From assembly GCA_964019425.1 (NCBI GenBank), contig OZ025865.1, positions 1 through 64,000 on the forward strand: a DNA stretch of 64,000 nucleotides. The letters run 5' to 3'. The notes under the pieces are model-generated. The model was given only the letters and a program-made list of their open reading frames with translations, did no database searches and had not been told where the DNA came from. The stretch comes from Flectonema sp. DT1601 (taxonomy: Eukaryota; Euglenozoa; Diplonemea; Diplonemida; Diplonemidae). Both the position numbers and the translations under genes were made by a program. Positions 34,900-46,720 of the stretch are shown piece by piece; position 1 is the first letter of the stretch; every line of letters begins with the position of its first letter.

Positions 34900-35241
34900 T
34901 CAACAACACACCTCAGTAGACTTATGAGGTGTTGAAGGTCTGGCTCTTCTCCATTCCGCAGTAAACGGAAGCGGATCACCACTTAATTTGAGTGCTTTAA
35001 TTGTTCCCGCAAGAGTATTTCTTCTGCTTGGCGTTGTACTAGAATGTGTTGGAGTAGTACTCTCTGATTGTAATGAGTTTTCCGGTGATCCACTTGCCTC
35101 AGAAATAATTGTCGAGTTATTAAGTGAATTGTAATTCTGTTTATGAATCTCCTCATTTGATTTGATGCTAATTTTACTTGGTGAGGTTGGTGAGCTTGCT
35201 GACGCATTCTTTTTCACTGGAGTGGTATGTGAGCAACCCAT
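34900..35241 (-). CDS. Small Ser/Thr-rich protein with MGC acylation signal
   Basis: 113 residues starting MGCSHTTPVKKNASAS. Gly2-Cys3 is the dual myristoylation/palmitoylation pattern of membrane-anchored proteins. The rest is disordered, rich in Ser, Thr, Asn and Pro (SPTSPSKISIKSNEEI). Near the end, ACTGAG|GTGTGT is a plausible 5' splice site like those used in the Rad23 and M16 genes, so the printed C-terminus STEVCC may be intron-derived and further exons may lie to the left. Likely membrane-associated; no function assigned. Confidence 0.55.
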   Translation of the reverse strand: MGCSHTTPVKKNASASSPTSPSKISIKSNEEIHKQNYNSLNNSTIISEASGSPENSLQSESTTPTHSSTTPSRRNTLAGTIKALKLSGDPLPFTAEWRRARPSTPHKSTEVCC

Positions 35242-35859
35242 TTCTTTTTTTTTTTAATATGATGTTTCTTTTTTTTTGTTGTGTTTAAATAAACCTGTCG
35301 TGAAGAAGGAGAAGTTACTAAACTAACAACATGAGGTAGGCTGGTGTGTGTGATCATCAGTTTTCTATATCTATCCCAAGCTGTAAAGAGAAAAAAAATA
35401 ACAACATAATTTTGTAACAAATTATCAGTCAGTTTTGGCAACAACACTTCATGTTTGCAGAGGGGGGAATTGGGGAAAAAAAAAGAAAAAAACAAGTCTA
35501 ATTATTTGGGTGAAAAAGTCCGTTTTCTTTTTTGTTTTTTAAGTTTTTTTTAAAGCTTTTTTTTTTTTTTTTTTTAATTAAGAGAGATTTTTGTGTGGCG
35601 TATCTTCCTTGCTTCGTTCTTTTAGGCAATCATAGCACTATCTTGAAGCTGTCCAGCAAGTACTGGATTGTTGCTTGCTAGGGCTAGTAAGGCAGAAGTG
35701 TTAGAAAATAAAAAAATAACAAGAAAATTACTAAAACAGAATTTGGTTCTTTCTTTAAAAAAAAAAGAATTTTTTATTGCAAATATAAGGATAGGAAATA
35801 AACTGCTGAAAGCTACAAAAAAAAAAAGAGCAAAGAAACAAATTGTTTTCTTTTTTCTC

Positions 35860-35897
<38 letters not shown>

Positions 35898-36109
35898 GAT
35901 ATTTTTATGCTTTACTTTTAAGATTTTTTTTTTTTTAAATTATCCACTCTAAGCAACTCAATCGTCAGTTAAGGCAACTCAAAAAAGGAAGCTTCTTTCT
36001 CGATGTAGTAGAGCAAACACTAAACAACAAGAGGTCATAACAAATATTTATTAATAACTCCACACACCCCCAACCTGAGCAGTAACCAGCTCCAAACAAA
36101 GTGTCAGTT
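35242..36109. other. Intergenic, homopolymer-rich
   Basis: T runs up to about 30 near 35865-35895. Holds the 3' side of Rad23 and the 5' side of the small acylated-protein gene. Nothing else recognised. Confidence 0.5.
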
Positions 36110-38447
36110 TTAGTCACCCATTCCTTGACAGAGGAGGTTGGCAGCGGTTTCTTCGTCACGATCACTGACGAGGTATGCCTGTGTTTGTTTATTAAAAGTA
36201 ATCCACTTCAGACTTATGATGTTTAATTTAGAGTGAATGTATACACACCTGTGCAGCAGCTTGCTCGCTGAATCCGAGCTGCATCAATCTGTTAATCGCC
36301 TCTCTGTCAGCGACGCTAATTACGATTGCACCTGGTGGTGGGGTTCCAGCTCCTGGGGCACCACCTTCACCACTCTGCTGAATAATCTGAAGGAACTCTT
36401 CCTGATTCGCTGTAATCAAATGGAATAGTTGTGGTGAGCTTCCTCTCAGAGCTTCTAACATGCTGCTCAGCGCAGCAGGGTTCTCGCGAATCTGTCTACA
36501 GATTTCAGGAAATTCACTAATTTCACTTAACGCCTGTCTGAGAGCAGAGCTACCAGCAGATGGCGCTCCTCCCTGTCCAGCAGGTGCACCAGTTGGGGTA
36601 CCTGCTGAACCTCCTGCACCTCCCGCCTCCATCACCTGATTGAGACGCGACAACTGCGCCAAAAACTGTCCCAACGCCTGTGGATCTGGAGGAGAGGCTC
36701 CCGAGTTACCCCTGGCCAAGATGGCCATAATCTCAGCTGTTTGCTCGGCAGTCACAGTTCCAACACCCTGTTTGTATTTTAGTTTTAATATAAACATTGA
36801 GGACATTGTTGGACCCTATTTGATTCTCAATAAAAGATTATCTACTGGCCATTCCAACAAAAAGAAATTGTAACAGTTCAGTAACTATTGTGTAGTGTTA
36901 CCCGACATAAATAATAATCTCATACCGGAATGTTAAAGGCAGGGGCAATCGTACCACCGGCAGGGGGAGCCCCGGTGGCCTGGGAAGGTGGCGCGGTTGG
37001 GGCTCCACCTTCAGCAGCTGCTGGAGTAGGCTCCTCTGGTACCTCAGGAATGGAGTCGGTGATGAGGAATTCGAACGCGCGGTCCGGGTTGAAGTAGGCA
37101 GCACGAAGAGCCTTGACAACTTTCTCACGTGGGAAATCGTGAGCGGCCATAATGGTGTTAATCGTTTCTTCCATTTCATCTCCAGTAACGAACGCATCTG
37201 CTGCAGAAGCAGCTGTTTCGGATTGAACTGGAGCAGGTGATGGTGCTGGTGCCGCCTCAGGTGCTGCAGCTGGAGCTGGTGTCTCCTCCTTTTTCTCAGC
37301 TGCTACTGGTGGCGGTATATTCAAAGCCTTGTTTCCGATGATTACAAGTTTCTCATTCTCAACAATTCCCTTTTCAACTAACACATCAGTGTCGCTCAAT
37401 ACTACTCCTTTGAAGACTCCCTTCTCTGTTATGTTTTATTTATTAGGGCAAACTAGTGTTTACTACACAAATAGTTTCAGAACTAACCATTCATTACAAA
37501 ATCCAAAATGGCTGGGGGACCCAAAAACTGTATATGGGATGCATCGAGACCCGCACCTGTCTTTAAGAGCGGATGTGGTTCAGCGGAGGGAGCACTGACT
37601 TTGGATACCCGACGCCCAGGCTCAATCCCGACCAACGTCATTTTTTTTTCACCGGATTTTTTCACCCAGAATAGGTATTAAGCTGGGGTATAGTGCAAGG
37701 GGGGGCTTGCGTTCCGCCAAGAACTTGGCGGAACGCAAGCCCCCCCCCCAAGGGGGGGGAGCCACTAATAAAAGCCAACCTCTCCCGTACAAAGTCTGCC
37801 TGTCCTGTACAAAGTCCAACCTCAAAAAACAAATTTGCTACTAATGGATATTAAGCTGGGAAGAGTGCAAGGGGGGGCTTGCGTTCCGCCAAGTTCTTGG
37901 CGGAACGCAAGCCCCCCCCCCAACCCCCCCCAAGGGGGGGGAGCCACTAATAAAAGCCAACCTCCCCTGTACAAAGTCCAACCTGAAAAAACAAGTTTGC
38001 TACTAATGGATGTTAAGCTGGGGAAGAGTGCAAGGGGGGGGCTTGCGTCCGCCAAATTCTTGGCGGGACGCAAGCCCCCCCCCCAACCCCCCCCAAGGGG
38101 GGGGAGCCACTAATAAAAGCCAACCTCCCCGTACAAAGTCCAACCTGAAAAAAAAATCGGGAAAAAAAAAAAATGCCCTCACCCAGGATCGAACTGGACG
38201 GTTTACAGCCATTTTGGATTTTGTAATGAATGGTTAGTTCTGAAACTATTTGTGTAGGAAAGACCCCTTTACCCTATTTATTATTTAGGTGTCAACTAAT
38301 GAAGGCGCAACAATACCGAAAACACGACATACGGATTTTGTACTGGTTTGTCTTCAAAACTTCCTCCTTAAGATCTGCGAGTGTTGCATTATCAGGAACA
38401 CTCACTGTGAACACTACCTTGTTAATGGTCTGAACGTTGACCTTCAT
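36110..38447 (-). CDS. RAD23: Rad23: UBL-UBA ubiquitin shuttle / NER factor (four exons)
   Basis: Exons 38447-38333, 37425-36926, 36767-36249 and 36178-36110 join in phase to 400 residues. The domain order is diagnostic: an N-terminal ubiquitin-like domain (MKVNVQTINKVVFTVSVPDN, then KGVFKGVVLSDTDVLVEKGI), a Pro/Ala linker, and UBA1 (EETINTIMAAHDFPREKVVK). The STI1-like XPC-binding region (ICRQIRENPAALSSMLEALR, then LFHLITANQEEFLQIIQ) and C-terminal UBA2 (AINRLMQLGFSEQAAAQAYL) follow. Rad23 carries ubiquitylated cargo to the proteasome and stabilises XPC/Rad4 in nucleotide excision repair. Splice sites are GTATGT/CAG, GTATGA/CAG and GTGTGT/CAG. Intron 1 (907 nt) contains a MITE; without it and one target copy it would be 69 nt. 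Confidence 0.95.
37446..38274. mobile_element. MULE-like MITE, copy 2, inside Rad23 intron 1 (829 bp)
   Basis: Same TIRs as the copy at 8714 (GGGCAAACTAGTGTTTAC... / ...CCCTTTACCC), with a perfect 9-bp target duplication TATTTATTA (37437-37445, 38275-38283). The interior holds a tRNA-like segment at about 37568-37640, with an A-box-like TGGTTCAGCGG and a B-box-like GGCTCAATCCC. A tandem array of hairpin-forming units follows. No transposase. Confidence 0.9.
37675..38150. repeat. Tandem array of about 165-bp units, each with a long palindrome
   Basis: Three units within the MITE. Each begins near TTAAGCTGGG and includes a nearly perfect palindrome of about 46-50 bp. The palindromes run GGGGGGGCTTGCGTTCCGCC, then AAG and TTCTTGG or its variant, then GGAACGCAAGCCCCCCC; they lie at about 37699-37750, 37871-37920 and 38029-38085. 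The third unit carries matching changes on both arms (GCGTCC / GGACGC), so the stem is kept. Confidence 0.85.
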
Positions 38448-39232
38448 TTTGTGTGTGGGAGATACCCTGAAGTCAAAAAAACGAAAAAATTACTACAGCA
38501 GATGGCTACTTTATGAACGAATAATCGTTTCGAAAACAGAGTCAGAAAATCTGACCACACGTCTGTGAGGAGGAGAACTTTTTTTTTTTTTTTTGCAGAA
38601 ATAGAAGAATACTTCTTGTTTCCAATTAAAAAGTTTGTTTCGCGGGAGGGACACAAGACGACGCCTACGCGCACGACAACAACTTTTCTAACTGAAAAAC
38701 ATAAAATTGCTCAGACAAGCTTATTAATATGAAATAAATCAAAATAGCAGCCCTCCCCTCGCACTTGGTGTATAACCGTAGATAGACTGCGAGACTGAAA
38801 AGACAAAAACCAGAAACAACACAACAAGACAGCCCACAAGGTTACCTTTAGTGATAAACAATATACTCTTTTGTCTGCATAGTTAAAAACTAGAAAAAAT
38901 AAATTCACTCGATTTTGCCTTGGCGTTTAACACAAAATAAGAAAGAAAAAAAAAAAAAAAAAAAAAGAAAAAAATTCACTTTTTTTTTAATATAATTTAA
39001 ATTTATATATAATTTTTGGGAAAGGAAAAAATAAAGTGCTGATTAGTTATTTCAACTCATCGTATCGTATCGGATAGCCCTGACACCAAACATGGCACCA
39101 AATACAACACCAGTTCTATCACAGGGAAGTGGCCAGTAGACTAACCGTTACAGAAAAGGAACAAATTGATACCCACTTCAGTAAATATATGAATTTAGTT
39201 TGCTTTTTTTTTTTTACACATCACACGGTTTC

Positions 39233-39268
<36 letters not shown>

Positions 39269-40461
39269 ATAACAAACAAGCAAACGAGGGGGAGCGATTT
39301 AATACGTTACGGAAAAAAAAAAATCTATGCGAGGAACGAATCCGTAAAGAGATTTGTCCTCGATGGTTCTAATGCACTAGCACAAGGCCGGGTGTAATGA
39401 AACCATGCACGATGAGTAGTCTTCAGACCAGGGGGAAACTTGATACTAATATTAAATGGAAAGCAACTTGAAACTGGTAAAAACGAGAATAGGGTTCGGC
39501 CAAACCTGGTTGCAATATAAGAAATTCAACAGTTGGTATCGAGAGGGGGGATGTATGTTCGATTTTGTAAAAATTACAACTGTGTTGTATCATAAAAACA
39601 TAAAGATAATTTAACATTAGTTTTAAATACAGTGACTAAGGGTGATGCGCAACTTAGCATATTAAAGTAACTATAGGTTTCGAGAGTAATCCATATACCT
39701 CTTACCTCTATTCTCTCTCATCAGTATGGTGTAGAAGTAAGTCAGTCAAATGTTGAGACTGAGTCATTCCAGTTTGCAGGACTGGAATGTAGTTACTTTG
39801 TGTTTCATGTTCATAAATAAAAAAAACATATTTTTCGAGAGGGGGGGGAAAAAAGGGGAGGTGATTAGTATTTTGACAATTGTAAGAAAACAGTAAATAA
39901 AACTTTAAAATAACTCAAATAGAATATTAAAGTTTAAGTCACTGTCAGATGTATAAAAGAATATTTTAGTTTTTTTTTTTTTTTTTATTAAAACTACATT
40001 ACAACTTATACATAATAAAAATAATGTCAAATATAACTATCCGTTGGACAGAGGGATGCCAAGTAGAATCACAAGAAAACAAAAGTTCAAAAGAATGAAA
40101 AGTGAAGTATTCAACAGAAGTAAACATCAACAACTAAAATAATTTGTTTTTTTTAATCATTCGGATAGAGAGGTGAGACAGCCTCACTTAGATATAACAA
40201 ACAACTGAGGAATATATCCCCGAGAGTGATGCTTTCGTATTGGATGTTGAACATTTTATTCATTTCATTTCATTTTTATTTTATAATTCAGTTAAATCAC
40301 CTGATTAGAAGATTGGTCGTACAATGCGATTGAAAGAAAATGAAGAAAAGTGAGAGCAATAATAATAATAAAAATACAAACAAAAGGTTCATATGCAGAA
40401 CTCTAACTGGGAGTCATCGGAAAACGGGGAGTCTACCGACGTGACTCGTGAGAAATGAAAT
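38448..40461. other. Gene-poor AT-rich stretch
   Basis: No convincing gene. Contains A/T runs near 38950, 39240 and 39970. It includes the Rad23 promoter side and the 3' side of the exchanger gene. Confidence 0.5.
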
Positions 40462-42258
40462 TTAGAAACTACCATCTCTATCTCGAGTAGTAGTTTCTGT
40501 TTCTGTAAAGGTGAACGGATTAGTACCGGGTGGTACCTGAGGGAATGAGTGCAGTAGTCCCGTCTGTTCAGTTGCCATAGGATGAGACCCTCTGGTAGAA
40601 GTCGTAAACTGAGGTGTGGATGAAGGAGGAGGACCACCAAAGAGTGGTTGCATTACCTTCTTATCAATCACTTTAATAATCTCTTGGAACTTTGACGGTT
40701 TCAACTCAGTTAAATTATCAGGTGGAGGAGGAGATGTTCTCAACGGTGAAAACGGAACATCAGTTCTGATTACGAGAGAAGACGCGAGAGTTGGTACAGC
40801 TCTAGTACTGCATCTAATGTGACTGAGGGTGTTCTTTCTTCTGAGTTCCTGAAATTCAAAACTTGCACCACTCGCACCCAAGTCAGGGAATTCTTCCCCA
40901 GTCGGAGAGAGGATCGCAGGCGATGCTTCGACAGATCTCATTTCTGCTGCCTCATCAGAACTCGTTGGTACTTTAAAACATCCAAAAATAGGTTTCGTCA
41001 GACATCCTCCAACAATCGTTGTGAATATAACAACAATGAATGTCGTAGTTATCATTCCATCCTTGTTCTCAGATGAGATTGACTGACTTAACGCAAAGGC
41101 GATGATTCCTCTGACTAACCCTCCGTACCACGCTGCTAATTGTTGTCTCCAATTCATACGTTCACTTCCACTTTTACCGAAATTACCAATGTAAAGCATC
41201 CAAGGTAGCAGCAATCCCCTACAGACAGCAATAGAGATAAACATTCCAATCGCCAGATACACATCTGACTCAGCTCCATCAATATCACTGAATACGAAGT
41301 CATTACCGAGGTATGTCCAAGTAAAGAAACCCAACACTGTAAAGACCAAGGCTTGCAATGTATAAGACAAGGCATTCAACGAATGAAACGAAGTAAACGC
41401 TGCTGTTTCACTAATATTCCTAACTGTGTACTGAGACATTGTAATCCCACAAACAAAAATTGATATTATTCCACTCGTGTCAGTTGCCTCTGCAGCAAAG
41501 TACGCAATTAACCCCCAGATATATATGTAGCAAGTTTCTACATCAGAGGGGGGTTTCTGTCTCGACCATTTGGCGCATAAAGCAGATAAAAGACCAACAG
41601 CGATACCTAACAAAAGCGATAGCGACAATACTCTTAGAAATTGAACAGCGAGTTGGCCGATTAAATGCATCGAAAGACCTTCATCTGTGTCATTATCCTC
41701 AGCGACATCAGTGACAGCTCTGTATAGTACCACAGAGATACCGTCATTTACCATTCCTTCACCAGCAAGAACCGAGTATAGGACTGGTGATGCCTCAGGT
41801 TCGAGTAGAGCGACGACAGCAATAGTGTCAGTTGAGGCGAGTACGGCAGCTAATATTAAGCACTCCATGTCAGACAGATCTCTTGCGAGTCCCATGTCTC
41901 GTAGTGCCATTGCGCTAAGTCCTAAACCTATCCATAGAAATACAGTTCCAAATATCCCTAAAATAGAAATCGATTTCAAATTTGCAAAAAAAGTCTTCAC
42001 ATCTAAACTATATCCAGTAGCAAACACAATTATCGGTAGCACAGCATGAAAAAATATCTTATCACCGAATTGAACATCTGACCAGTCACTGCCCGGGTAG
42101 AAGAGCCTCATCAACCCCCCAAATATCAACCCAAGTACTATTGCCGTGGCACTAAAATGGATGAACGGCAACTGAAAAGTGTCCACGAAAACTGAAATCA
42201 TGACGCTCAGCACCAAGAACATGAAAATAAAAAACAGAATGAGAGATTCCTCCTCCAT
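40462..42258 (-). CDS. Na+/H+ exchanger (CPA1/NHE family)
   Basis: 598 residues, single exon, starting MEEESLILFFIFMF. About 11-12 hydrophobic helices occupy residues 6-420, then a cytosolic Ser/Thr/Pro-rich tail. Family signatures are visible: FFHAVLPIIVFATGY (69-83, the FFxxLLPPIIFxxGY helix), ASTDTIAVVALL (141-152) and GEGMVNDGISVVLY (166-179). The last corresponds to the ESVLNDA ion-binding helix, with the essential Asn-Asp pair kept. It exchanges Na+ (or K+) for H+ across the plasma or an endosomal membrane. The lack of a cleavable signal and the short tail resemble organellar/vacuolar NHEs, but localisation is inference. Confidence 0.92.
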   Translation of the reverse strand: MEEESLILFFIFMFLVLSVMISVFVDTFQLPFIHFSATAIVLGLIFGGLMRLFYPGSDWSDVQFGDKIFFHAVLPIIVFATGYSLDVKTFFANLKSISILGIFGTVFLWIGLGLSAMALRDMGLARDLSDMECLILAAVLASTDTIAVVALLEPEASPVLYSVLAGEGMVNDGISVVLYRAVTDVAEDNDTDEGLSMHLIGQLAVQFLRVLSLSLLLGIAVGLLSALCAKWSRQKPPSDVETCYIYIWGLIAYFAAEATDTSGIISIFVCGITMSQYTVRNISETAAFTSFHSLNALSYTLQALVFTVLGFFTWTYLGNDFVFSDIDGAESDVYLAIGMFISIAVCRGLLLPWMLYIGNFGKSGSERMNWRQQLAAWYGGLVRGIIAFALSQSISSENKDGMITTTFIVVIFTTIVGGCLTKPIFGCFKVPTSSDEAAEMRSVEASPAILSPTGEEFPDLGASGASFEFQELRRKNTLSHIRCSTRAVPTLASSLVIRTDVPFSPLRTSPPPPDNLTELKPSKFQEIIKVIDKKVMQPLFGGPPPSSTPQFTTSTRGSHPMATEQTGLLHSFPQVPPGTNPFTFTETETTTRDRDGSF

Positions 42259-42590
42259 GTTTTAAATGTTTAGGACCCCACCCTCCTGAGAGAATAATTA
42301 GATTATCGTGTATGGAATATGTGAAAGTAGTATAAGAGTCATTTTTGTGTAGCTGAAAATGTTGAAAATACCATAAAATAAAAACACACAAAATAAACAA
42401 CCTCATTCAGATTGCTGAAACGGATAGCCTGCGAGAAGAAGATATCCCCACTAAATGTTCCCAAAAATAAAATGGAAATTCCAACCCCTTCATTGCATAT
42501 GCCGTTTTTTTTTTTTTTTTTTTTATTCGCAGCCGTGCGATGGTACGCGTCTAAAAAAAAAAGAAAACATCCCTTCTTCTTTTCTGTTTT

Positions 42591-42622
<32 letters not shown>

Positions 42623-43144
42623 CTTTTTTCTTGTTCCCCCTTTGACGAAGAAAAAAATAGGGGGAAGGGGAGGGGTGAATCATACACTTAATTAAAATAT
42701 CAAAAAAAGAAAACAAAAACAACGACCTCACACTACCAACTGTTGAACCCAATAAAGAACTGACGCGACACGGCTGGAATTAAAAAAAAAAACGCAAAGC
42801 GGAAGGAATAACAAAAAAAATAGAAAATCCTTCAGGTTTTGCCCATTGCCCACAAAAGAAAAAGGAAAAAAGACAAAAAGAAGAAAGAAAAAAAAAAATT
42901 GATAATAATAAAAAAAAAAAAGTAAAAAAAGATTCACATGTTTTTTTTGATAATAGCAACTAGGGGGGGACGGCGGTTTAGAGGGAAGAAATGGACATCT
43001 GGTCATTGCCCAGGAATCGAACAAAAAGCACGTCAGATACACACTCTACAAGCAGAACAAGAAATTGTAAAGAGTTCCTGACACGACCACATAAAAGGCA
43101 CCAGCTCCACCTCGACTACTGTACATGTGTACAGCTAGTCTAGT
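42259..43144. other. Intergenic, homopolymer-rich
   Basis: T run of about 30 near 42595 and Lys/Phe-coding low complexity; no gene. Includes the exchanger's promoter side. Confidence 0.5.
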
Positions 43145-44747
43145 CTAGTATCTCCACTTGAACATGTTACGTTTGATGTATGGGAAGATAGGAAGAGTCC
43201 AAGAGAGACCACGAGAAGCAACAACAGGTTCTCTGTCGTAGTAGTAGTGGTTCATTGTATCAGATACTTGTTGGGTTGTGATGTCTTCAATTCTCTGGAA
43301 CGCCTGTTCAATTGGCACAACTCCGTTACCTGAAATAAGTTGATGACCAATGGTCTTGTTTGACTTTGAAGTTCCGTCATTGTCAGCAAGAAGCTTTGAC
43401 TTCAACAAGTTCTTACCTTCAGCAACCTTCTCATCTTCTAACTTCATACAGTAGCCGATGAACTCATTTTGAAGCATAGCTGGGTAGCTGAATACCTCAG
43501 TCTTTGCTTCACCAAGTTTGTGGTTAATATGAAATCCCATAATACCAGTGTCAGAGTAGGTTTCAAAGATTGGAAGAACTTCCTCAAGAGGTTCAGCTCC
43601 ATACTGAGTACTGATATTCTCAGAGTTGAATCGAATCCAATAGTTTCTTGTTCTCTCACCGTGGAATCTGTCGTATGATCCAAACATTTCCATACACAAC
43701 TGAAGTGGGATTACATCAGGGGATGAGGCTCCACAGATTTCCCAACCAACAACAACCTGGTTAGCATATGGAGCACGAATCTGTTCCATTTGCTTGATGT
43801 GACCACCAGTGTATCTCTTGTCAGTAGTGTTGCCGCTTCCCTTTGCAATTCCTCCAAAGCTCTGTTTTTTTTTTTTTGATTTTATTGACAATAACCTTTT
43901 ATATAGCTGTTCACAAAGTAGTGAAGAAATTATAAACACACCTGCTCAGCAGCCTCGATGATTTTCTCAGATGAAACTGAACCGGTGGCAACGATTGCAA
44001 CATCAGATGCTGATTTGTGTTTTGTTGTTTTAGTTCATCATAAAAACTGAGTTAGTTGTGTGCAAGATAAACAAAAGACATACGAGTGAAAGACTTGTTG
44101 TAGAACTCAGCCATGTTCTCAATAGTGATATCCTCTTTGATGTGGTCGGCATCACCCATCGGGTGAAATGCCATTCCAGATCCAGAGACACCATCGTATG
44201 AGGTGGTCTCGTAGGCCTGGTGGAACAGTCTGGTTTTTAAATCAAATTGGGAGCAGTTTTCTGCCTGCTTGAGGTTCTCCAGAGCACCAGCTCTACCGAA
44301 TTCCAAGGCTGAGCTATCCATCTTAGCGTTCTGTGCAACGTCTCCCAACAAAGCAACCGCCTTCTCGGCGTCCTTTCCAAGGCAGTTGATGTAGACTGAT
44401 TGTCTCTCACGTCCCTGTTCGAATTTAATATTTCCTCCCAAAGACTTAATCTCAGCCTGGATCTGGTCAGCAGTTTTGGTGGCGGTTCCACCGAACATGG
44501 CTCTCTGAACCAACGCACTCACTCCCTGCTGGTTGGCAGTGTCGAAACGTGATCCCGACTTCGAGTGCATAGCAACAGTCGCAAATCCGTTAGGTCCTCC
44601 CTCCTGAGTGGCAACACGGAGACCGTTTCCAAGAGTAGTGGACTCAACTGGGGTCATTCTGTTCATGAACTTGCTAGCGAAGTCATTGGCAGTGGCCAGA
44701 AGGCGGGGGTTTCTCCCCATTACAACGGTTGACGCTGAAACAGACAT
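43145..44747 (-). CDS. M16-family protein lacking the zinc site (complex III core 1 / MPP-like), three exons
   Basis: Exons 44747-44084, 44009-43942 and 43861-43145 join in phase (introns of 74 and 80 nt; GTATGT and GTGTGT donors) to 482 residues. An N-terminal stretch rich in Ser/Arg/Thr (MSVSASTVVMGRNPRLLATA) suits a mitochondrial presequence. Two M16 halves follow. Where active members have HxxEH, this protein reads GVSALVQRAMFGG, so the catalytic His and Glu are gone. The second half includes RYTGGHIKQMEQIRAPYANQ and a C-terminal FPYIKRNMFKWRY resembling the core-1/beta-MPP ending. It is therefore most likely the structural core protein of the cytochrome bc1 complex in the inner mitochondrial membrane; a non-catalytic MPP subunit is the alternative. 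Confidence 0.85.
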
Positions 44748-46720
44748 TCTGTTTTAAATTCCTGATGATGTGAAAGATGTGAAATTAATTAAAATAATTA
44801 CTAAACCGATCGAAGTTCTTAAGCCGCCTGTCTTCAATTCAGTTGTTGTTATTCCTGTGAAGAAAGTGATCACTTTATGAGACACACTTTGAGATATCAA
44901 AAGTTACAAACAAGTTACTGTTGTCGATGTAAAAACGGTGGGAAGCTGGGGTTCGCTATCCCCCGAAAGTGTGCCTTCACTAACAAGAAAAAAGAAGAAA
45001 AAACTGGGGAAAATAGGGGGGGAAGTTGTCGTATAATTTCAAAGGAGATCATCCATCCTGACGAGTGACTTCCTTGAGCAGGAGAGGTTTTTTTTTTTTT
45101 TTTTTTCCCCGTCGTTTTTTTTTTTCTCCCTTCCGATGAGGGGGGCTGACCTTTGCCGTCGTTAAGTGTGTAGTATTAATTTACTTTTTCTTTTTTCTAT
45201 TTTTTTTTTTTTTTTTTGCTTCAAATTCTTGTCGTGTGTTTCCTACATAACAAAAATAATGGTGCTTACACTTTTCTCGAATTTTCAATCCAAGAGGAGA
45301 TCATTTCAATTCGGGGCCAGCTAAACACCACTCCCTGAGAGGTTAGATGGTTAGCTCAGCTTGCACGATTTAAAAAAAGTTACTTTATAGCCCTTTTTTT
45401 GGAGCCTAAAATGAGGTTCACGTTGCACTGCTTTGGTCGGCTCTATCAGGTGGTTGAATCACACATATGAAATTAAAAGGTTTTTTTTTTTTTTTTTTTT
45501 TTTTGTTTCTTAAAAGAATTAAAAATTTAAAAAAAAAAAAAAAATTAAAAGAAAAAAATAATTTATCTCACCCACCCCTTTAAATAGTTTTTCTTTTTTT
45601 TTTTTTTAGTTCTTGCTTTTCGTGGCTTTTTTCGTACGTAATTCATATTTCGTGTTTTTTTTTGCATATTTTTTTGCTTTTTTTTTTTTTTTTTTGTTGT
45701 AGTCGCGTAGTCTAATTTTTGGATAGCGTCAAACTAACAAAAAAAAAAAAAAAAAAAAAAAAGAAGGAAATTAGAAAATAAAAAAAGGAAGCGCGCGGAA
45801 GGCGGCGATTATATAAAAAGTGACTTGTACCTAATCTGCTTGTAGACATTACCACCTTCCCTTAGAGCCGTGGAACTTGCATCTGAGAACAATTTGTTAT
45901 TGTAACAAGAAGAAAAAGAACACCAACAAGTGTGTTTTGTAGTCCAGAAACTTTTTTTTTTTTTTCACCAACAAAAAAAATGGGTTTTTTGTTTTTAAGA
46001 ATTGTTTCCCGTTTTTTCCCTTCTTCCCTTCAATAAATCAAATAATCAGATCGCTCATGGCTACGAACAACGTTGTGTAAGAGTTAAAAGGAGTAAAAGA
46101 AATTTTTTTAAAAAAAATAAAAAAGAAAAATAAAGGTGGTACCCAAAAGCACAAAGACTATTAAGGACAGAGTGAAATACGAACTACTTCAAAAGCAATT
46201 TATTTATTCGATTTCCTGCAAAAGATACAAATCGCTTACATCTGGTGGTTATTCATTTTTTTCGTTCATTTTTTTCGGAAACTGTGTTTTTAAACAAAGA
46301 CACTAGATAACCTGTTTATTATACGTTCTGTTTTTGTTCTTCTCGATTTCAAAAAAACTTGGGAGGGGGTAAGTTGTCCAAGCCCAGCAATGTGTTCACC
46401 ATTAATTACTTTTAATTGCGTAAAGACAATTGCAGGAACGGGAAGGGGAACGTACTCTTCTCAGAAACTTGTCAAATTCTTACTCAACATAATTTATTTT
46501 CACAGGTTGTGAGAAAAGTTGATGTCTTTGGAAACAAGCAACGTCGAAGCGATTATAAGAATGTTACAAATATTGTACCGCAGAAGGAGAACAATTTTTC
46601 TTTCTTTTTTTTTTTTACGGTTCGTTCTATTTCCATTTCTGTTGTTTTTTTTTTTTCTTCTTTATTTAGAACACGTTAGAAATCGGGAAACGGGAATAGG
46701 AAGCAGTGAAGCAAAGGCAA
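44748..46720. other. Gene-poor, extreme homopolymer region
   Basis: Many T and A runs of 15-25 between 45090 and 45760. No gene or structured RNA recognised. Contains the 5' side of the M16 gene. Confidence 0.5.

Noticed and set aside
37568-37640. A tRNA gene inside the MITE
   Set aside because: A-box and B-box-like sequences are present, but the acceptor and T stems do not pair, so it is at best a tRNA-derived fossil.
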